Assembly: GCA_009773375.1 (NCBI GenBank)
Contig: WRPH01000013.1
Span: 1 to 64,000 of the forward strand
DNA length: 64,000 bases
Source of the DNA: Paracoccaceae bacterium
GTDB lineage: Bacteria; Pseudomonadota; Alphaproteobacteria; Rhodobacterales; Rhodobacteraceae
Direction of reading: 5' to 3'
The notes under the pieces are model-generated. The model was not told the DNA's origin. It searched no databases and saw only the letters and a list, made by a program, of their open reading frames with translations. Each line of letters starts with the position of its first letter. The stretch's first letter is position 1. A program made the position numbers and the translations under genes. Below are positions 17,855 to 27,107 of this stretch, one piece after another.

Positions 17855-18895
17855 ATGAAACATCTGATTATGGGCGCGGCTGCCGCGCTGATGCTGACCA
17901 CCGCCAACTTTGCCTATGCCGAAGCCATCAAGCTGGAGGGCGGCAAGGCCACCAACATGGTGCTGCTGCCGAAATTCCTTGGCATTCTGGTGTTCGATCA
18001 GGCCAACGAGGGCGCACAAGAAGCCCACAAGGAACTGGCGAACTCGGGCGAGCTGCAATTTGTCGGCCCCACCCCGGAAAACTCGGTCGCCGGTCAGATT
18101 GAAATCATGACCACCTCTGGAACCCAAGGTGTTGGCGCGATCATGCTGTCGAACAACGCAGGCGACCAGATCACCCCCTCGGCAGAAGCCGCGCAAAAGG
18201 CTGGCGCAAAAGTGGTGACGTGGGATAGCCCGATCCCCGGCGGCAAGGGCGAAGACGTCTTCGTCGCTCAGGTCGATTTCGGCTCGATCGGCGTCGTGAT
18301 GGCCGATATGGCGCATTCCATCCTTGGCGGCAAAGGCAAGATGGCGGTGCTGTCGGCCTCGGCGGATGCCTCGAACCAGAACGCCTGGATCGACGCGATG
18401 AAGGCGGCTCTGGCTGCCGACCCGAAATATGCCGATATCGAACTGGTCGATGTCGTCTATGGTGATGATCAGGCCGAAGTGTCCTACAACCGTGCGCTGG
18501 CACTGGTCGATAAATACCCGGATCTGGGCCTGATCATGTCGCCGACCACCGTCGGCATTCAGGCCTCGGCCAAGGCGATGCAGGATGAGGGCCTGTGCGA
18601 CAAGGTCAAGGTATCTGGCCTTGGGCTGCCGTCGGAAATGGTCAGTTACACCATGAACGGCTGCGCGCCGGAATTCGCGCTGTGGGATTTCCGCGATCTG
18701 GGCTACCTCACCTATATGACCGCCTACGGTCTGGCCACGGGTCAGTTGAAGGGCGAGATTGGCGAGACCTTCACCGCAGGCCGGATGGGCGATTACAGCA
18801 TCGAGGCCGATCCGGGCCGTGAAGGGGCAAAGCGCATCCTGATGGGGCCGTTCACCATCTATAACAAAGACAACGTCGAAGCCGCCGCGAAGTAA
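17855..18895 (+). CDS. rhaS: sugar ABC transporter substrate-binding protein, rhamnose type
   Basis: 346 residues. A signal peptide (cleavage after FAYA, about residue 22) is followed by a periplasmic-binding fold of the ribose/rhamnose group: [20 protein letters not shown], then ATPENS-like [12 protein letters not shown], and [13 protein letters not shown]. This spacing is that of RhaS-type binding proteins. It is followed by a double ATPase and two permeases, and an L-rhamnose mutarotase is encoded further down, so L-rhamnose or a similar 6-deoxyhexose is the probable ligand. Confidence 0.85.
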   Translation: MKHLIMGAAAALMLTTANFAYAEAIKLEGGKATNMVLLPKFLGILVFDQANEGAQEAHKELANSGELQFVGPTPENSVAGQIEIMTTSGTQGVGAIMLSNNAGDQITPSAEAAQKAGAKVVTWDSPIPGGKGEDVFVAQVDFGSIGVVMADMAHSILGGKGKMAVLSASADASNQNAWIDAMKAALAADPKYADIELVDVVYGDDQAEVSYNRALALVDKYPDLGLIMSPTTVGIQASAKAMQDEGLCDKVKVSGLGLPSEMVSYTMNGCAPEFALWDFRDLGYLTYMTAYGLATGQLKGEIGETFTAGRMGDYSIEADPGREGAKRILMGPFTIYNKDNVEAAAK

Positions 18896-18908
18896 GCAGC
18901 GTCCCGAA

Positions 18909-18939
18909 GGGCGTGGCCGGTGCTCCCCCGGCTGCGCCC
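18909..18939 (+). promoter_or_regulatory. intra-operon stem-loop after rhaS
   Basis: GGGCG-TG-GCCGG (18909-18920) pairs with CCGGC-TG-CGCCC (18928-18939), two 5-bp helices separated by a small mismatch. It sits between the binding-protein and ATPase genes without a T-run. It probably gives the binding protein higher expression than the membrane parts. Confidence 0.5.
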
Positions 18940-18962
18940 ACCCTTCAATACCGGATACCGCC

Positions 18963-20462
18963 ATGCCCACCGCCCCAACCCTTGCGTTGCGGGGTGTCTC
19001 GAAGAATTTCGGGATGACCGCCGCCCTGACCGATATGACGCTGTCGCTGTTTCCCGGCGAGGTGCACGCCATCGTCGGCGAAAACGGCGCGGGCAAATCC
19101 ACCATGATCAAGATCATGACTGGCATTCACCAACCCTCGTCTGGCGTGCTGGAAATAGACGGCGCGCCGGTCAGCCTGAACGGATCGAAAGCCGCCCGTC
19201 TGCGCGGGGTGGCGGCGATCTATCAGGAACCGATGGTGTTTCCCGATCTGGACGTCACCGAAAACATCTTCATTTCCGCCACTTCCGGGCTGTTTCTGAA
19301 CCGCCCCGCGATGCGCCGAGCCGCCCGCGATCTGATCGCCCGCATCGGCATGACGCTGGACGTGGACCGCATCGCCTCTGGCCTGACCCTCGCCGAACAG
19401 CAAGCCGTCGAAATCGCCCGCGCTCTATCCCAAGACGTGCGCGTGCTGATCATGGATGAGCCCACCGCCAGCCTTTCCGCGCATGAGGCGACCGAACTGC
19501 GCCGCATCGCCCGGCACCTCGCCAATGATGGCGTGTCGGTGGTCTATATCTCGCACCGTCTGGAAGAGGTCTTCGAACTGGCCGACCGGGTGTCGGTGAT
19601 CCGCGACGGGCGACATATCTCAACCAAACTGGTGGGCGAGACCGACCCGCAAACCATGATCGCCGAAATGGTCGGGCGCGAGGTCGGCAACTATTTCACC
19701 AAGATGCCCTCGACCGCCACGACAGAAACCCTGCTGTCGGTTCACGGCCTGAGCGTTGACGGTGTGTTTGAAGACATCTCTTTCGACATCAAGCGCGGCG
19801 AAATCGTCGCCATGGCGGGGCTGATCGGCGCACGCCGCACCGATGTCGGGCTGGCGCTGTTCGGCATGCTGAAACCCACCGCCGGGGCGATCACCTACAA
19901 GGGCCAACCGTTGAAAATCACCTCCTCGCGTGAGGCGATTGACGCCGGCATCGCCTATGTTTCCGAAGACCGCCGCAAGCTGGGCCTTGCGATGGCGTTG
20001 CCGATCCGCTGGAACATCAGCCTTGCCACGCTGGATAAATTCCTGTCGCCGCTGGGGTTGATCAACACCGGGGCCGAGATAGCAACCGCTTGGGGCTACA
20101 AGCAAAAACTGAACATCCGCACCCCCAACACCGAAATCGTCGTCGGCAATCTGTCGGGCGGCAATCAGCAAAAGGTGATGCTGGCGAAATGGTTGAACAT
20201 GGCCCCCGACCTGTTGATCGTCGATGAACCCACCCGCGGCATCGACGTGGGTGCCAAGGCCGAGGTCCACGCCCTGATCCGCGCCTTTGTCGCGGCAGGC
20301 GGGGCCGCGCTGGTGATTTCCTCTGATCTGCCCGAAGTGCTGGCGATGGGCGACCGCATTCTGGTGATGCGCGAGGGTCGCCAGATGGCGATCCTGAACC
20401 ACGACGCCGCCAGCCAGCAAACCATCATGGCGCTTGCCACCGGACAAAAGGACGCTGCCTGA
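18963..20462 (+). CDS. rhaT: sugar ABC transporter ATP-binding protein, rhamnose type (two domains)
   Basis: 499 residues, RbsA-like. Domain 1 has Walker A GENGAGKST, Walker [13 protein letters not shown] and a degenerate signature (LTLAEQQAVEIARAL). Domain 2 has the degenerate Walker A normal for this family (AGLIGARRTDVG), signature LSGGNQQKV and LLIVDEPTRGID. The stop overlaps the start of the permease gene by one base at 20462. Confidence 0.9.
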   Translation: MPTAPTLALRGVSKNFGMTAALTDMTLSLFPGEVHAIVGENGAGKSTMIKIMTGIHQPSSGVLEIDGAPVSLNGSKAARLRGVAAIYQEPMVFPDLDVTENIFISATSGLFLNRPAMRRAARDLIARIGMTLDVDRIASGLTLAEQQAVEIARALSQDVRVLIMDEPTASLSAHEATELRRIARHLANDGVSVVYISHRLEEVFELADRVSVIRDGRHISTKLVGETDPQTMIAEMVGREVGNYFTKMPSTATTETLLSVHGLSVDGVFEDISFDIKRGEIVAMAGLIGARRTDVGLALFGMLKPTAGAITYKGQPLKITSSREAIDAGIAYVSEDRRKLGLAMALPIRWNISLATLDKFLSPLGLINTGAEIATAWGYKQKLNIRTPNTEIVVGNLSGGNQQKVMLAKWLNMAPDLLIVDEPTRGIDVGAKAEVHALIRAFVAAGGAALVISSDLPEVLAMGDRILVMREGRQMAILNHDAASQQTIMALATGQKDAA

Positions 20463-21478
20463 TGGGCCTGCTGCACCGCCTCTCCCCCGCCGCCCTGCGC
20501 ATTCTGGCCCTGCTGGCCGTGCTCGCCGTCGTCATCCTGTTCTTCAGCATGCAGATTGAGGGCTACCTCAATGGCCGCCTGTTCAACCGGATTTCATCTT
20601 CCGTCGCCATCATGGCGCTGATCGCCACCGGCCAGACGCTGGTGATCCTGACCCGTAACATCGACCTGTCGGTCGGGTCGATCGTTGGCTTTTCCGCCTT
20701 CGCCACCGGATCATTGATCAGCAACAATCCAGACCTTAACCCCTTGCTGTTGCTTCTGTATTCCGCCGCCGTCGGCGCCGGCTTCGGCATGATCAACGGC
20801 GCACTCGTCGCCTATGCCCGCGTTCCGTCGATCATCGTCACCCTCGCCAGCATGGCGCTGTTCCGCTCGGCATTGGTCGAATATTCCAACGCCAAATCCA
20901 TCACCACCGAAACCCTGCCCGCCTGGCTGACCGATTTCCCCAACATGCCGGTGCTGTCCATCGGCACGCTGGAGGTTCGCGCCGGTTTTGCCGCCTCGTT
21001 GTTCGTGGTCATCCTCGTTCACCTCTGCCTGACCCGGCTACGTCCGGCCCGCGCGCTGTTCGCCGTGGGGTCCAACCCCGAGGCGGCCGACATGGCCGGG
21101 ATCGACGCCAAGCGCGTGGTCTTCGCCGCCTTCGCGCTGTCGGGGCTGATGGCGGGGCTGGCCGGTTTCATGTTCCTCGCCCGCTTTGGCAATATCACCG
21201 TCGTTGCGGGCCTTGGCTTCGAGCTGAAATCCGTCGCCTCCTCGGTCGTCGGCGGCGTCAATATCTTCGGCGGCTCCGGCTCGGTGATCGGCGCATTCCT
21301 CGGTGCGATCCTTGTCGATCTGCTGGAAACCAGCCTCGTCCGCTGGGCCGTCGTTTCGGAATTCTGGCGTGAGGCCGTGCTCGGCGCACTGATCCTGCTG
21401 GCCGTCACCACCGACACCCTGCTATCGCGCCGCCTCACCAAACTGCGCGCCAAGAAATCGAAGGAGGCCGCCAAATGA
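20462..21478 (+). CDS. rhaP: sugar ABC transporter permease, rhamnose type
   Basis: 338 residues, about nine to ten membrane helices. [19 protein letters not shown] is the signature of RbsC/RhaP permeases, and [19 protein letters not shown] is the cytoplasmic loop contacting the ATPase. Overlaps the second permease by ATGA at 21475-21478. Confidence 0.88.
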   Translation: MGLLHRLSPAALRILALLAVLAVVILFFSMQIEGYLNGRLFNRISSSVAIMALIATGQTLVILTRNIDLSVGSIVGFSAFATGSLISNNPDLNPLLLLLYSAAVGAGFGMINGALVAYARVPSIIVTLASMALFRSALVEYSNAKSITTETLPAWLTDFPNMPVLSIGTLEVRAGFAASLFVVILVHLCLTRLRPARALFAVGSNPEAADMAGIDAKRVVFAAFALSGLMAGLAGFMFLARFGNITVVAGLGFELKSVASSVVGGVNIFGGSGSVIGAFLGAILVDLLETSLVRWAVVSEFWREAVLGALILLAVTTDTLLSRRLTKLRAKKSKEAAK

Positions 21479-22434
21479 GCCGCTTGCAAAGCTGGGAGGG
21501 CTTCCTCCTCGTCTGCCTGATCGTGATCTTCGGCTTCAACGCCGTCCTCACCCCTGAGTTTCTAGGAATAGGCAATCAGATCAACCTGTTCCAACTGTCG
21601 ATTGAGAAAATCATCCTCGCGCTGGTGATGACCTTCATCATCATCAACGCCGAAATTGACCTGTCGATCGGCTCGATGATGGGCCTGTCGGCCTGCAGCT
21701 TCGGCTATCTTCTACAACTGGGCACGCCCGCGCCGCTGGCGATCCTGATCTGTCTTGGCGTCGGCATCGCGGGCGGCTTCCTGAACGGCTGGTTCGTTGC
21801 CCGGCTTGGCCTGCCCAGCCTTGTCGTCACCCTCGCCACCCTGATCGGGTTTCGCGGTCTGGCCCGCGTCATGGTCGAAGACCGCGGCATCGGCGACTTT
21901 CCTGAATGGTTCGACGCACTTGGCCAACAAGGCCTGATCGGCCCGATCCCCTTCGCGCTGATCGCCTTCGTCGTGCTGTTCGTGCTGCTATACGTCCTGC
22001 TGGAACGCTCGGGTTTTGGCCGCAAAACCTATGTCATCGGATCGAACCGCGACGTGGCCGACTTTGCCGGCATCGACACCGCGCGGCACAAGATCATCCT
22101 GTTTACCATGTCGGGCACCGCCGCCGCCTTCGCGGGCCTGCTTTACGCCGCCCGCGTCGGGGCCGTGCGCGGCGACGTCGCCGCAGGGTTCGAACTGGAC
22201 GTGATCACCATCGTCCTGTTGGGCGGCGTCAGCATCTTTGGCGGCAAGGGCACGCTGGTCGGCACACTGCTGTCGATCCTGATCGTGCTGAACTTGCGCA
22301 ACGGCATGGCCTTGCTGAACATCACCGGCCATATTCAAACCGGGGTTATTGGCCTGCTGCTGATCGCATCAGTAGTGATTCCGCGACTGAAACTCGCTAA
22401 ACCTAGGGCAATCAAGCCAGAGGCCACCGCATGA
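21475..22434 (+). CDS. rhaQ: sugar ABC transporter permease, rhamnose type
   Basis: 319 residues, related to the preceding permease: [18 protein letters not shown] corresponds to the LSVGS signature, and [20 protein letters not shown] to the ATPase-contacting loop. A pair of permeases with one double ATPase is the RhaSTPQ arrangement. Overlaps the regulator gene by ATGA. Confidence 0.88.
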   Translation: MSRLQSWEGFLLVCLIVIFGFNAVLTPEFLGIGNQINLFQLSIEKIILALVMTFIIINAEIDLSIGSMMGLSACSFGYLLQLGTPAPLAILICLGVGIAGGFLNGWFVARLGLPSLVVTLATLIGFRGLARVMVEDRGIGDFPEWFDALGQQGLIGPIPFALIAFVVLFVLLYVLLERSGFGRKTYVIGSNRDVADFAGIDTARHKIILFTMSGTAAAFAGLLYAARVGAVRGDVAAGFELDVITIVLLGGVSIFGGKGTLVGTLLSILIVLNLRNGMALLNITGHIQTGVIGLLLIASVVIPRLKLAKPRAIKPEATA

Positions 22435-23147
22435 CCGATCCCGTCCGCATCGAATTCGACACGCCCATTCAGCGTGAATCCGTCGCCGAAATGGTGGTGC
22501 GCCGCATCCTGGATATGGTCAAGGCCGGGGTGCTGAAGGCAGGCGACGCCTTGCCGCCCGAACGCGATCTGGCGCTTTCACTGGATGTCTCGCGCCCATC
22601 CGTGCGCGAGGCGATGCGCGGGCTGGCTGTTCTGGGCGTGGTAAAATCGCGGCAGGGCGGTGGGGCCTATATCTCGGATCTTGGCCCCGACGCGCTGCTT
22701 GGCCCGATCCAGTTCTACCTGTCGCTTGAATCTATGAACATCCGCGAGCTTTACGACGCCCGCAGCCTGATCGAATCCGATGTCGCCCGCCGCGCCGCCG
22801 TCAATATCACCGACGCCGATCTGGCCCGGCTTGAAACCGTGTTGGCGACGCAGCATGACACCATCGGCGACCCGCTGGCCTTCCGCAAATCCGATTTCGA
22901 ATTTCATGAAATCATCTGGATCGGCTCGGGCAACGCCTTCCTGAAGCGCATCGGCGAAAGCCTGAACGTGCTGGGTCTGGAATTTCGCAAGCGCGCCTCT
23001 GAACGCCCCGGCGTGTTGGAACAAAGCCTGCAAGACCATCGCCGCCTGCTGGATGCACTGAAAGCGCGCGACCCTGCCGCTGCCGCTGCGGCTGCCGAGG
23101 CGCATATGCAAAACGTCTACCAATCTACCATCGCACAAGAGGATTAA
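22431..23147 (+). CDS. GntR-family regulator, FadR/FCD subfamily
   Basis: 238 residues. The N-terminal winged helix ([25 protein letters not shown], residues about 40-65; [11 protein letters not shown] wing) is joined to an all-helical FCD domain with metal-binding positions around [21 protein letters not shown] and [11 protein letters not shown]. Such proteins sense sugar acids or other carboxylates. It is translationally coupled to rhaQ. The palindrome at 14838-14856 is its best candidate operator. Confidence 0.88.
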   Translation: MTDPVRIEFDTPIQRESVAEMVVRRILDMVKAGVLKAGDALPPERDLALSLDVSRPSVREAMRGLAVLGVVKSRQGGGAYISDLGPDALLGPIQFYLSLESMNIRELYDARSLIESDVARRAAVNITDADLARLETVLATQHDTIGDPLAFRKSDFEFHEIIWIGSGNAFLKRIGESLNVLGLEFRKRASERPGVLEQSLQDHRRLLDALKARDPAAAAAAAEAHMQNVYQSTIAQED

Positions 23148-23148
23148 C

Positions 23149-24198
23149 ATGGCCAAAATCGGAGTCGTCGGCATTGGCTGGTGGGCCTGTTTCAATCACA
23201 TACCTACCCTGCAAGCCTCTCAGGATGTTACGAAAATCGCCATTTGCGATCTGGACACGGCCCGGCTGCAGCAGGTGGGCGATCAGTTTGGCATCGCCGC
23301 GCGCTACACCGATGTCGCCGAAATGATCAACGCCGAGCAGCTTGACGGCGTGATCATTTCTACTCCGCATGTCGCCCACACCCGCCCCGCCATCGCCGCC
23401 CTGCAAGCCGGCGCGCATGTGCTGGTCGAAAAACCGATGGCCACAACCGCCGCCGACGGCCGCGCGATTGCCGCCGCAGGTGTTGCTGCGGGCCGCGAAG
23501 TGGTGGTTTCAACCGGCCTCAACTTCACCAAATTCACCGCACAGGCGGCAGATTGGGTCCGCGCGGGCAAGATCGGCCAGATCCGCCATGCCGTCTGCCA
23601 GATGGGCAGCGCGCTGGACGATCTGATGGCGGGCGAGCCGATGCTAGAAACCGCCAACCATCTGTTCCGTCCCCCCGCCTCGACCTGGTCCGACCCTGCC
23701 AAGGCGGGGGGCTATGCCTGGGGGCAGATGAGCCATGCGCTGGGCTGGTTGTGCCATGTTGCCGATCTGAAATTCCAATCCATCTATTGCCTTGATGGCA
23801 AATCCAAAACCGGCGTCGATTACTATGACGCAGCCGTTGGCCGCTGCACAAACGGTGCTACTGTGTCGCTGTCGGGGTCATCGACAGTGCCAAAACAGCG
23901 CGGCATGCACACCGATATCCGGCTTTACGGCACCGAGGGTGTGATCTGGTTCGATTGCGAATCCGGTCGTGCCCGGCTGGAACTGTCGCGCCTTGATGGC
24001 AGCAACGAAGTCTACCAGATGGCCCCCGGCGAAGCGGATTATGACGGTGCCCTGCCAGTTACGCACTTCGCAGCCCTTTGCGCCGGAAAGCCGGTAGGCA
24101 ACCCGGCAAACGGCGAAAATGGTGCCCGCGTAACCGAAGCCATCGCCGCGATGTATACCTCCGCCGCCGCTGGCAGCCCCGTCAGCATCGAGGCTTAA
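23149..24198 (+). CDS. Gfo/Idh/MocA-family NAD(P)-dependent oxidoreductase
   Basis: 349 residues. The Rossmann start is IGVVGIGWWACFNHIP, HVLVEKPMATT carries the EKP motif, and the C-terminal alpha/beta domain contains IRLYGTEGVIWFDCESG. Substrates of this family are sugars, inositols or sugar acids. It begins one base after the GntR gene stop and is followed one base later by the isomerase gene, so it belongs to the same operon. Confidence 0.85.
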   Translation: MAKIGVVGIGWWACFNHIPTLQASQDVTKIAICDLDTARLQQVGDQFGIAARYTDVAEMINAEQLDGVIISTPHVAHTRPAIAALQAGAHVLVEKPMATTAADGRAIAAAGVAAGREVVVSTGLNFTKFTAQAADWVRAGKIGQIRHAVCQMGSALDDLMAGEPMLETANHLFRPPASTWSDPAKAGGYAWGQMSHALGWLCHVADLKFQSIYCLDGKSKTGVDYYDAAVGRCTNGATVSLSGSSTVPKQRGMHTDIRLYGTEGVIWFDCESGRARLELSRLDGSNEVYQMAPGEADYDGALPVTHFAALCAGKPVGNPANGENGARVTEAIAAMYTSAAAGSPVSIEA

Positions 24199-24199
24199 G

Positions 24200-25009
24200 A
24201 TGAAACTGTCACTTACGGCATGGTCGTTCCCCGCTTGCACGTTAGAAGAATGCGCCGCCATCAGTCGCGCTTTGGGCATCGGCGCGCTGGACGTAGGCTT
24301 GTTCTACCGCTCAGCTCTTAACAAATCGGAAATCCTGTCAGACCCGGCGGCTGCGGCGGAACGCCTGAAGCCTTTGGGGGTCGCCCTGCCGAACTATTAC
24401 CATCTTTTCGGCGAAGGGCTGGGCGGGCAAAACCTGTCGCTGCCTGGAACTATTTCTCAAAATATCAAAGACATGTCGCAAGTGCTGACCTTTGCCGACG
24501 CCGCCAACATCGGGTCGGTTTTCATCTTGCCCGGCATCATCAACCCCGGCCAATCCCGCGAACAAGCCGCACAACACTCCGCCGAATCGCTGCACGCCCT
24601 GCTGGAAGTCGCCTCGCACCACCGCGCGAAACTCTGCATCGAGCCACATGTGCAAAGCTGGGCCGAATCGCCCAGCCTCGTGCAGCGCCTGATTGACCAG
24701 ACTGGCATCGGATTGGCCTTGGATTACAGCCACTTCGCATGTCTCGGCTATCGCCAGGAAGAGGTTGACCCGCTGGCCAAACATGCCATCCACGTCCACT
24801 TGCGCCAAGCCAAAATGGGCCATTTGCAGGCGAAGTTCGCCCAAGGCACGCTGAACTTTCCGGCCATGTTCGCCACCCTGCACGATGCGGGCTATCGGGG
24901 CCACCTCGCGCTTGAAGCCGTGCATCAAGACTACATGAATACGCTCACCGAAGACGTTCTGACTGAAACCATCTCTTTGCGCGATTGTTTCCAAAACTGG
25001 AGAGGCTAG
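24200..25009 (+). CDS. sugar phosphate isomerase/epimerase family protein (TIM barrel)
   Basis: 269 residues of the AP-endonuclease-2-like barrel. Metal-ligand positions are visible as CIEPH (Glu), ALDYSHF (Asp), HVHLRQAKMG (His) and LALEAVH (Glu). It is likely an isomerase or epimerase of a keto-sugar; no phosphate-specific feature is seen. Gene order suggests work with the adjacent oxidoreductase and the mutarotase. Confidence 0.78.
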   Translation: MKLSLTAWSFPACTLEECAAISRALGIGALDVGLFYRSALNKSEILSDPAAAAERLKPLGVALPNYYHLFGEGLGGQNLSLPGTISQNIKDMSQVLTFADAANIGSVFILPGIINPGQSREQAAQHSAESLHALLEVASHHRAKLCIEPHVQSWAESPSLVQRLIDQTGIGLALDYSHFACLGYRQEEVDPLAKHAIHVHLRQAKMGHLQAKFAQGTLNFPAMFATLHDAGYRGHLALEAVHQDYMNTLTEDVLTETISLRDCFQNWRG

Positions 25010-25013
25010 CCAC

Positions 25014-25328
25014 ATGCCCGGATACGCTTGGGTGCTCGAAGTCCGCCCCGGATACGAGACGGAATACCTCAAACGCCACGATGAAATCTGGCCTGAAATG
25101 CTCGAAGCCTTGCGCGCAGCGGGCATCCGAAACTACAATATCTTCCGCCACGGCCTGACCCTGTTCGGCTATTTCGAAACCGATGACCTGGAGGCGACAA
25201 AAGCCGCCCTGCGCGCCTCGCCAGTTGACAAGCGCTGGTCAGAATGGATGGCGCCCATCATGAAAATCGACGTCGACCCTACCACGCAATTCCCCTATTT
25301 GCTGCCGAAGCAATTCTACATGGCTTAA
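25014..25328 (+). CDS. rhaM: L-rhamnose mutarotase
   Basis: 104 residues, exactly the family length. WVLEVRPGYETEYLKRHDEIWPEM carries the catalytic His at position 22 as in E. coli RhaM, and the C-terminal half has NIFRHG, FGYFETDD and RWSEWMAPIM. It interconverts anomers of L-rhamnose (related members use L-fucose). This is the strongest single clue that the operon handles a 6-deoxyhexose. It lies four bases after the isomerase gene. Confidence 0.9.
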   Translation: MPGYAWVLEVRPGYETEYLKRHDEIWPEMLEALRAAGIRNYNIFRHGLTLFGYFETDDLEATKAALRASPVDKRWSEWMAPIMKIDVDPTTQFPYLLPKQFYMA

Positions 25329-25387
25329 CACTTGTCGATGTTTGGCAGTGCCGTTAGCGTTAACAAAGTCGCGAGGAACGCCACACC

Positions 25388-27038
25388 ATGACCCAATTCG
25401 ACCACCTCCGCACCGCGCCTTTTCATTTGGACGATGCGGGGGTGGCCTGGGTCCGCGACACGCTTGGCGCAATGACGCCTGCGCAAAAAGCCGGACAGTT
25501 GTTTGTGCATTCCTCGATGGGCAAAGACCCGGACGAACTTGCCCGTCTCGCGGCGCTGCACCCGGCTGGCATTACCAGATTCTATACGCCTGATCTCACA
25601 TATGAGATTGATTTCATATATAATCCAAGAACAAAGCCCCGTCCCCCTGCTGATTTCCGCCGATCTGGAAGGCTCGCGGATGAGCCTGCCTTTTGGCACC
25701 GAGGTTCCCAATCCGCTTGCCTTGGCCGCGATCAACGACACCGCCGCTACCCGCAAAATCAGCCAGATCATGGCCGAAGAGGCGCGCGCCATCGGCATCA
25801 ACTGGAGCTTCACCCCCGTCCTCGATATCAATGCCGCCTTTCGCAGCGCCATCGTCGCCACGCGTGGCTTCGGCTCTGATCCCGCCACGATCAAGGCTCA
25901 TGCGTTAACCCAGATCAAGGTGTTTCAAGACGCCGGAATTGCCGCAACCGTCAAGCATTGGCCCGGCGAAGGCCATGACGACCGCGACCAACATCTGGTC
26001 ACCACCATCAACCCGCTTTCGCTGCAAGATTGGGAGGAAACCCACGGTCAACTTTACCGCGCCGCGATCAACGCAGGCGTGCTTTCCGTGATGTCGGCGC
26101 ATATCGCCTTCCCTGCGTTTGTGCGTTCCATCGACCCGACCGTCGGGCTGGAGGCGTTCCGCCCTGCCTCGGTCAGCCGTCTGTTGACACATCATTTGCT
26201 GCGGGAAAAATTGGGATTCAACGGGCTTATTGTTTCCGATGCGACTCCAATGGCGGGGTTTGGGGCATGGGGTCCGCGCGCAGACATGCTGCCTGACTGT
26301 GTGAATGCGGGCTGTGACATCATCTTGTTTTCGCACGATCCCGCCGCTGATTACGCGTCGATTGAGAGGGCTATAGCCGACGGTCGCATTTCGGAAGCTC
26401 GGCTCAACGAAGCCATCAGCCGCACGCTTGGTCTCAAGGCCGCACTTGGCCTGCACAGGGCGCAGCCAACGGCTGATCCCGTTGCCCTTGGCACCGAAGC
26501 CAGCCAGGCCAGCGCCCGAAAGATAGTCCTGCGCGTGCCGACATTAGTGAAGGATGCGCAACAGTTACTGCCGCTGTCACCTGCCAAGCACCGCCGCTTG
26601 CTGATCGCATCAGGCGGCATCGTTTCGCCGATTCACGGCACCAGCGCCTTCTCCTTGCCTGAAATGCTCGCCGCAGAAGGCTTTGAGATTACGCTTGCCA
26701 CCCCAGAGCATGACCCCAAAGATTTCGACGCCATGCTCTATCTGTTCGGCGAGGAAACCCTGCTCACCCGCAGCCGCATCTTCCTTGATTGGGCGAAAAT
26801 CGCTGGAAATTTCCACGCTGCAATGGATCGCCACTGGCATGATGTGCCCACGGCGATGATTTCGTTCGGCTATCCCTACTACCTTTACGATGCGCCGCGC
26901 GTGCCGACCTACATCAACGCCTACGCCACGATGGAGACGATGCAAGCTGCTGTTTTGGAATGCCTTTTAGGTCGCAACCCCTGGAACACCACCAGCCCGC
27001 ATGATCCATTTTGCGGCCTTGAAGACGCGCACTATTAA
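25388..27038 (+). pseudogene. glycoside hydrolase family 3 protein, frameshifted
   Basis: The first frame from ATG 25388 (RBS GAGGAACG) encodes a GH3 N-terminus (MTPAQKAGQLFVHSSMG, GITRFYTPDL). The remainder, in another frame from about 25620 on, encodes IQEQSPVPLLISADLEGSRM, the KHWPGEGHDDRDQH box and VSDATPMAG with the nucleophile Asp, plus a C-terminal domain to 27038. Removing one base near 25615-25626 (CATATATAATCC) would join them smoothly as DFIYIQEQSPVP. Either a recent inactivating insertion, a sequencing error or a slippage site. An intact protein would be about 550 residues, a beta-N-acetylhexosaminidase/beta-glycosidase-type enzyme. Confidence 0.85.
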
Positions 27039-27061
27039 CGCTTCATCCTGACAAAAACACG

Positions 27062-27082
27062 CCCGCCGGGGGCTCCGGCGGG
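27062..27082. terminator. rho-independent terminator, strongest on the minus strand
   Basis: Stem CCCGCCGG (27062-27069) / CCGGCGGG (27075-27082), loop of 5 bases. On the minus strand it is followed by CGTGTTTTTGTC, a proper T-run, so it ends the long taurine/soe transcript. It can also block read-through from the GH3 gene. Confidence 0.75.
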
Positions 27083-27107
27083 TCAGCAAAAGCCACCTCG
27101 TGCAGTT

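Noticed and set aside
16802-19126. 774-codon open frame on the minus strand
   Set aside because: It lies antisense to the dehydrogenase and rhaS genes, whose products have clear motifs and coupled starts. The antisense product is a His/Gly/Gln-rich string typical of shadow frames in high-GC3 DNA.
25588-25630. programmed frameshifting in the GH3 gene
   Set aside because: There is no slippery heptamer, stem-loop or internal ribosome-like site at the junction. A simple one-base indel explains the data.
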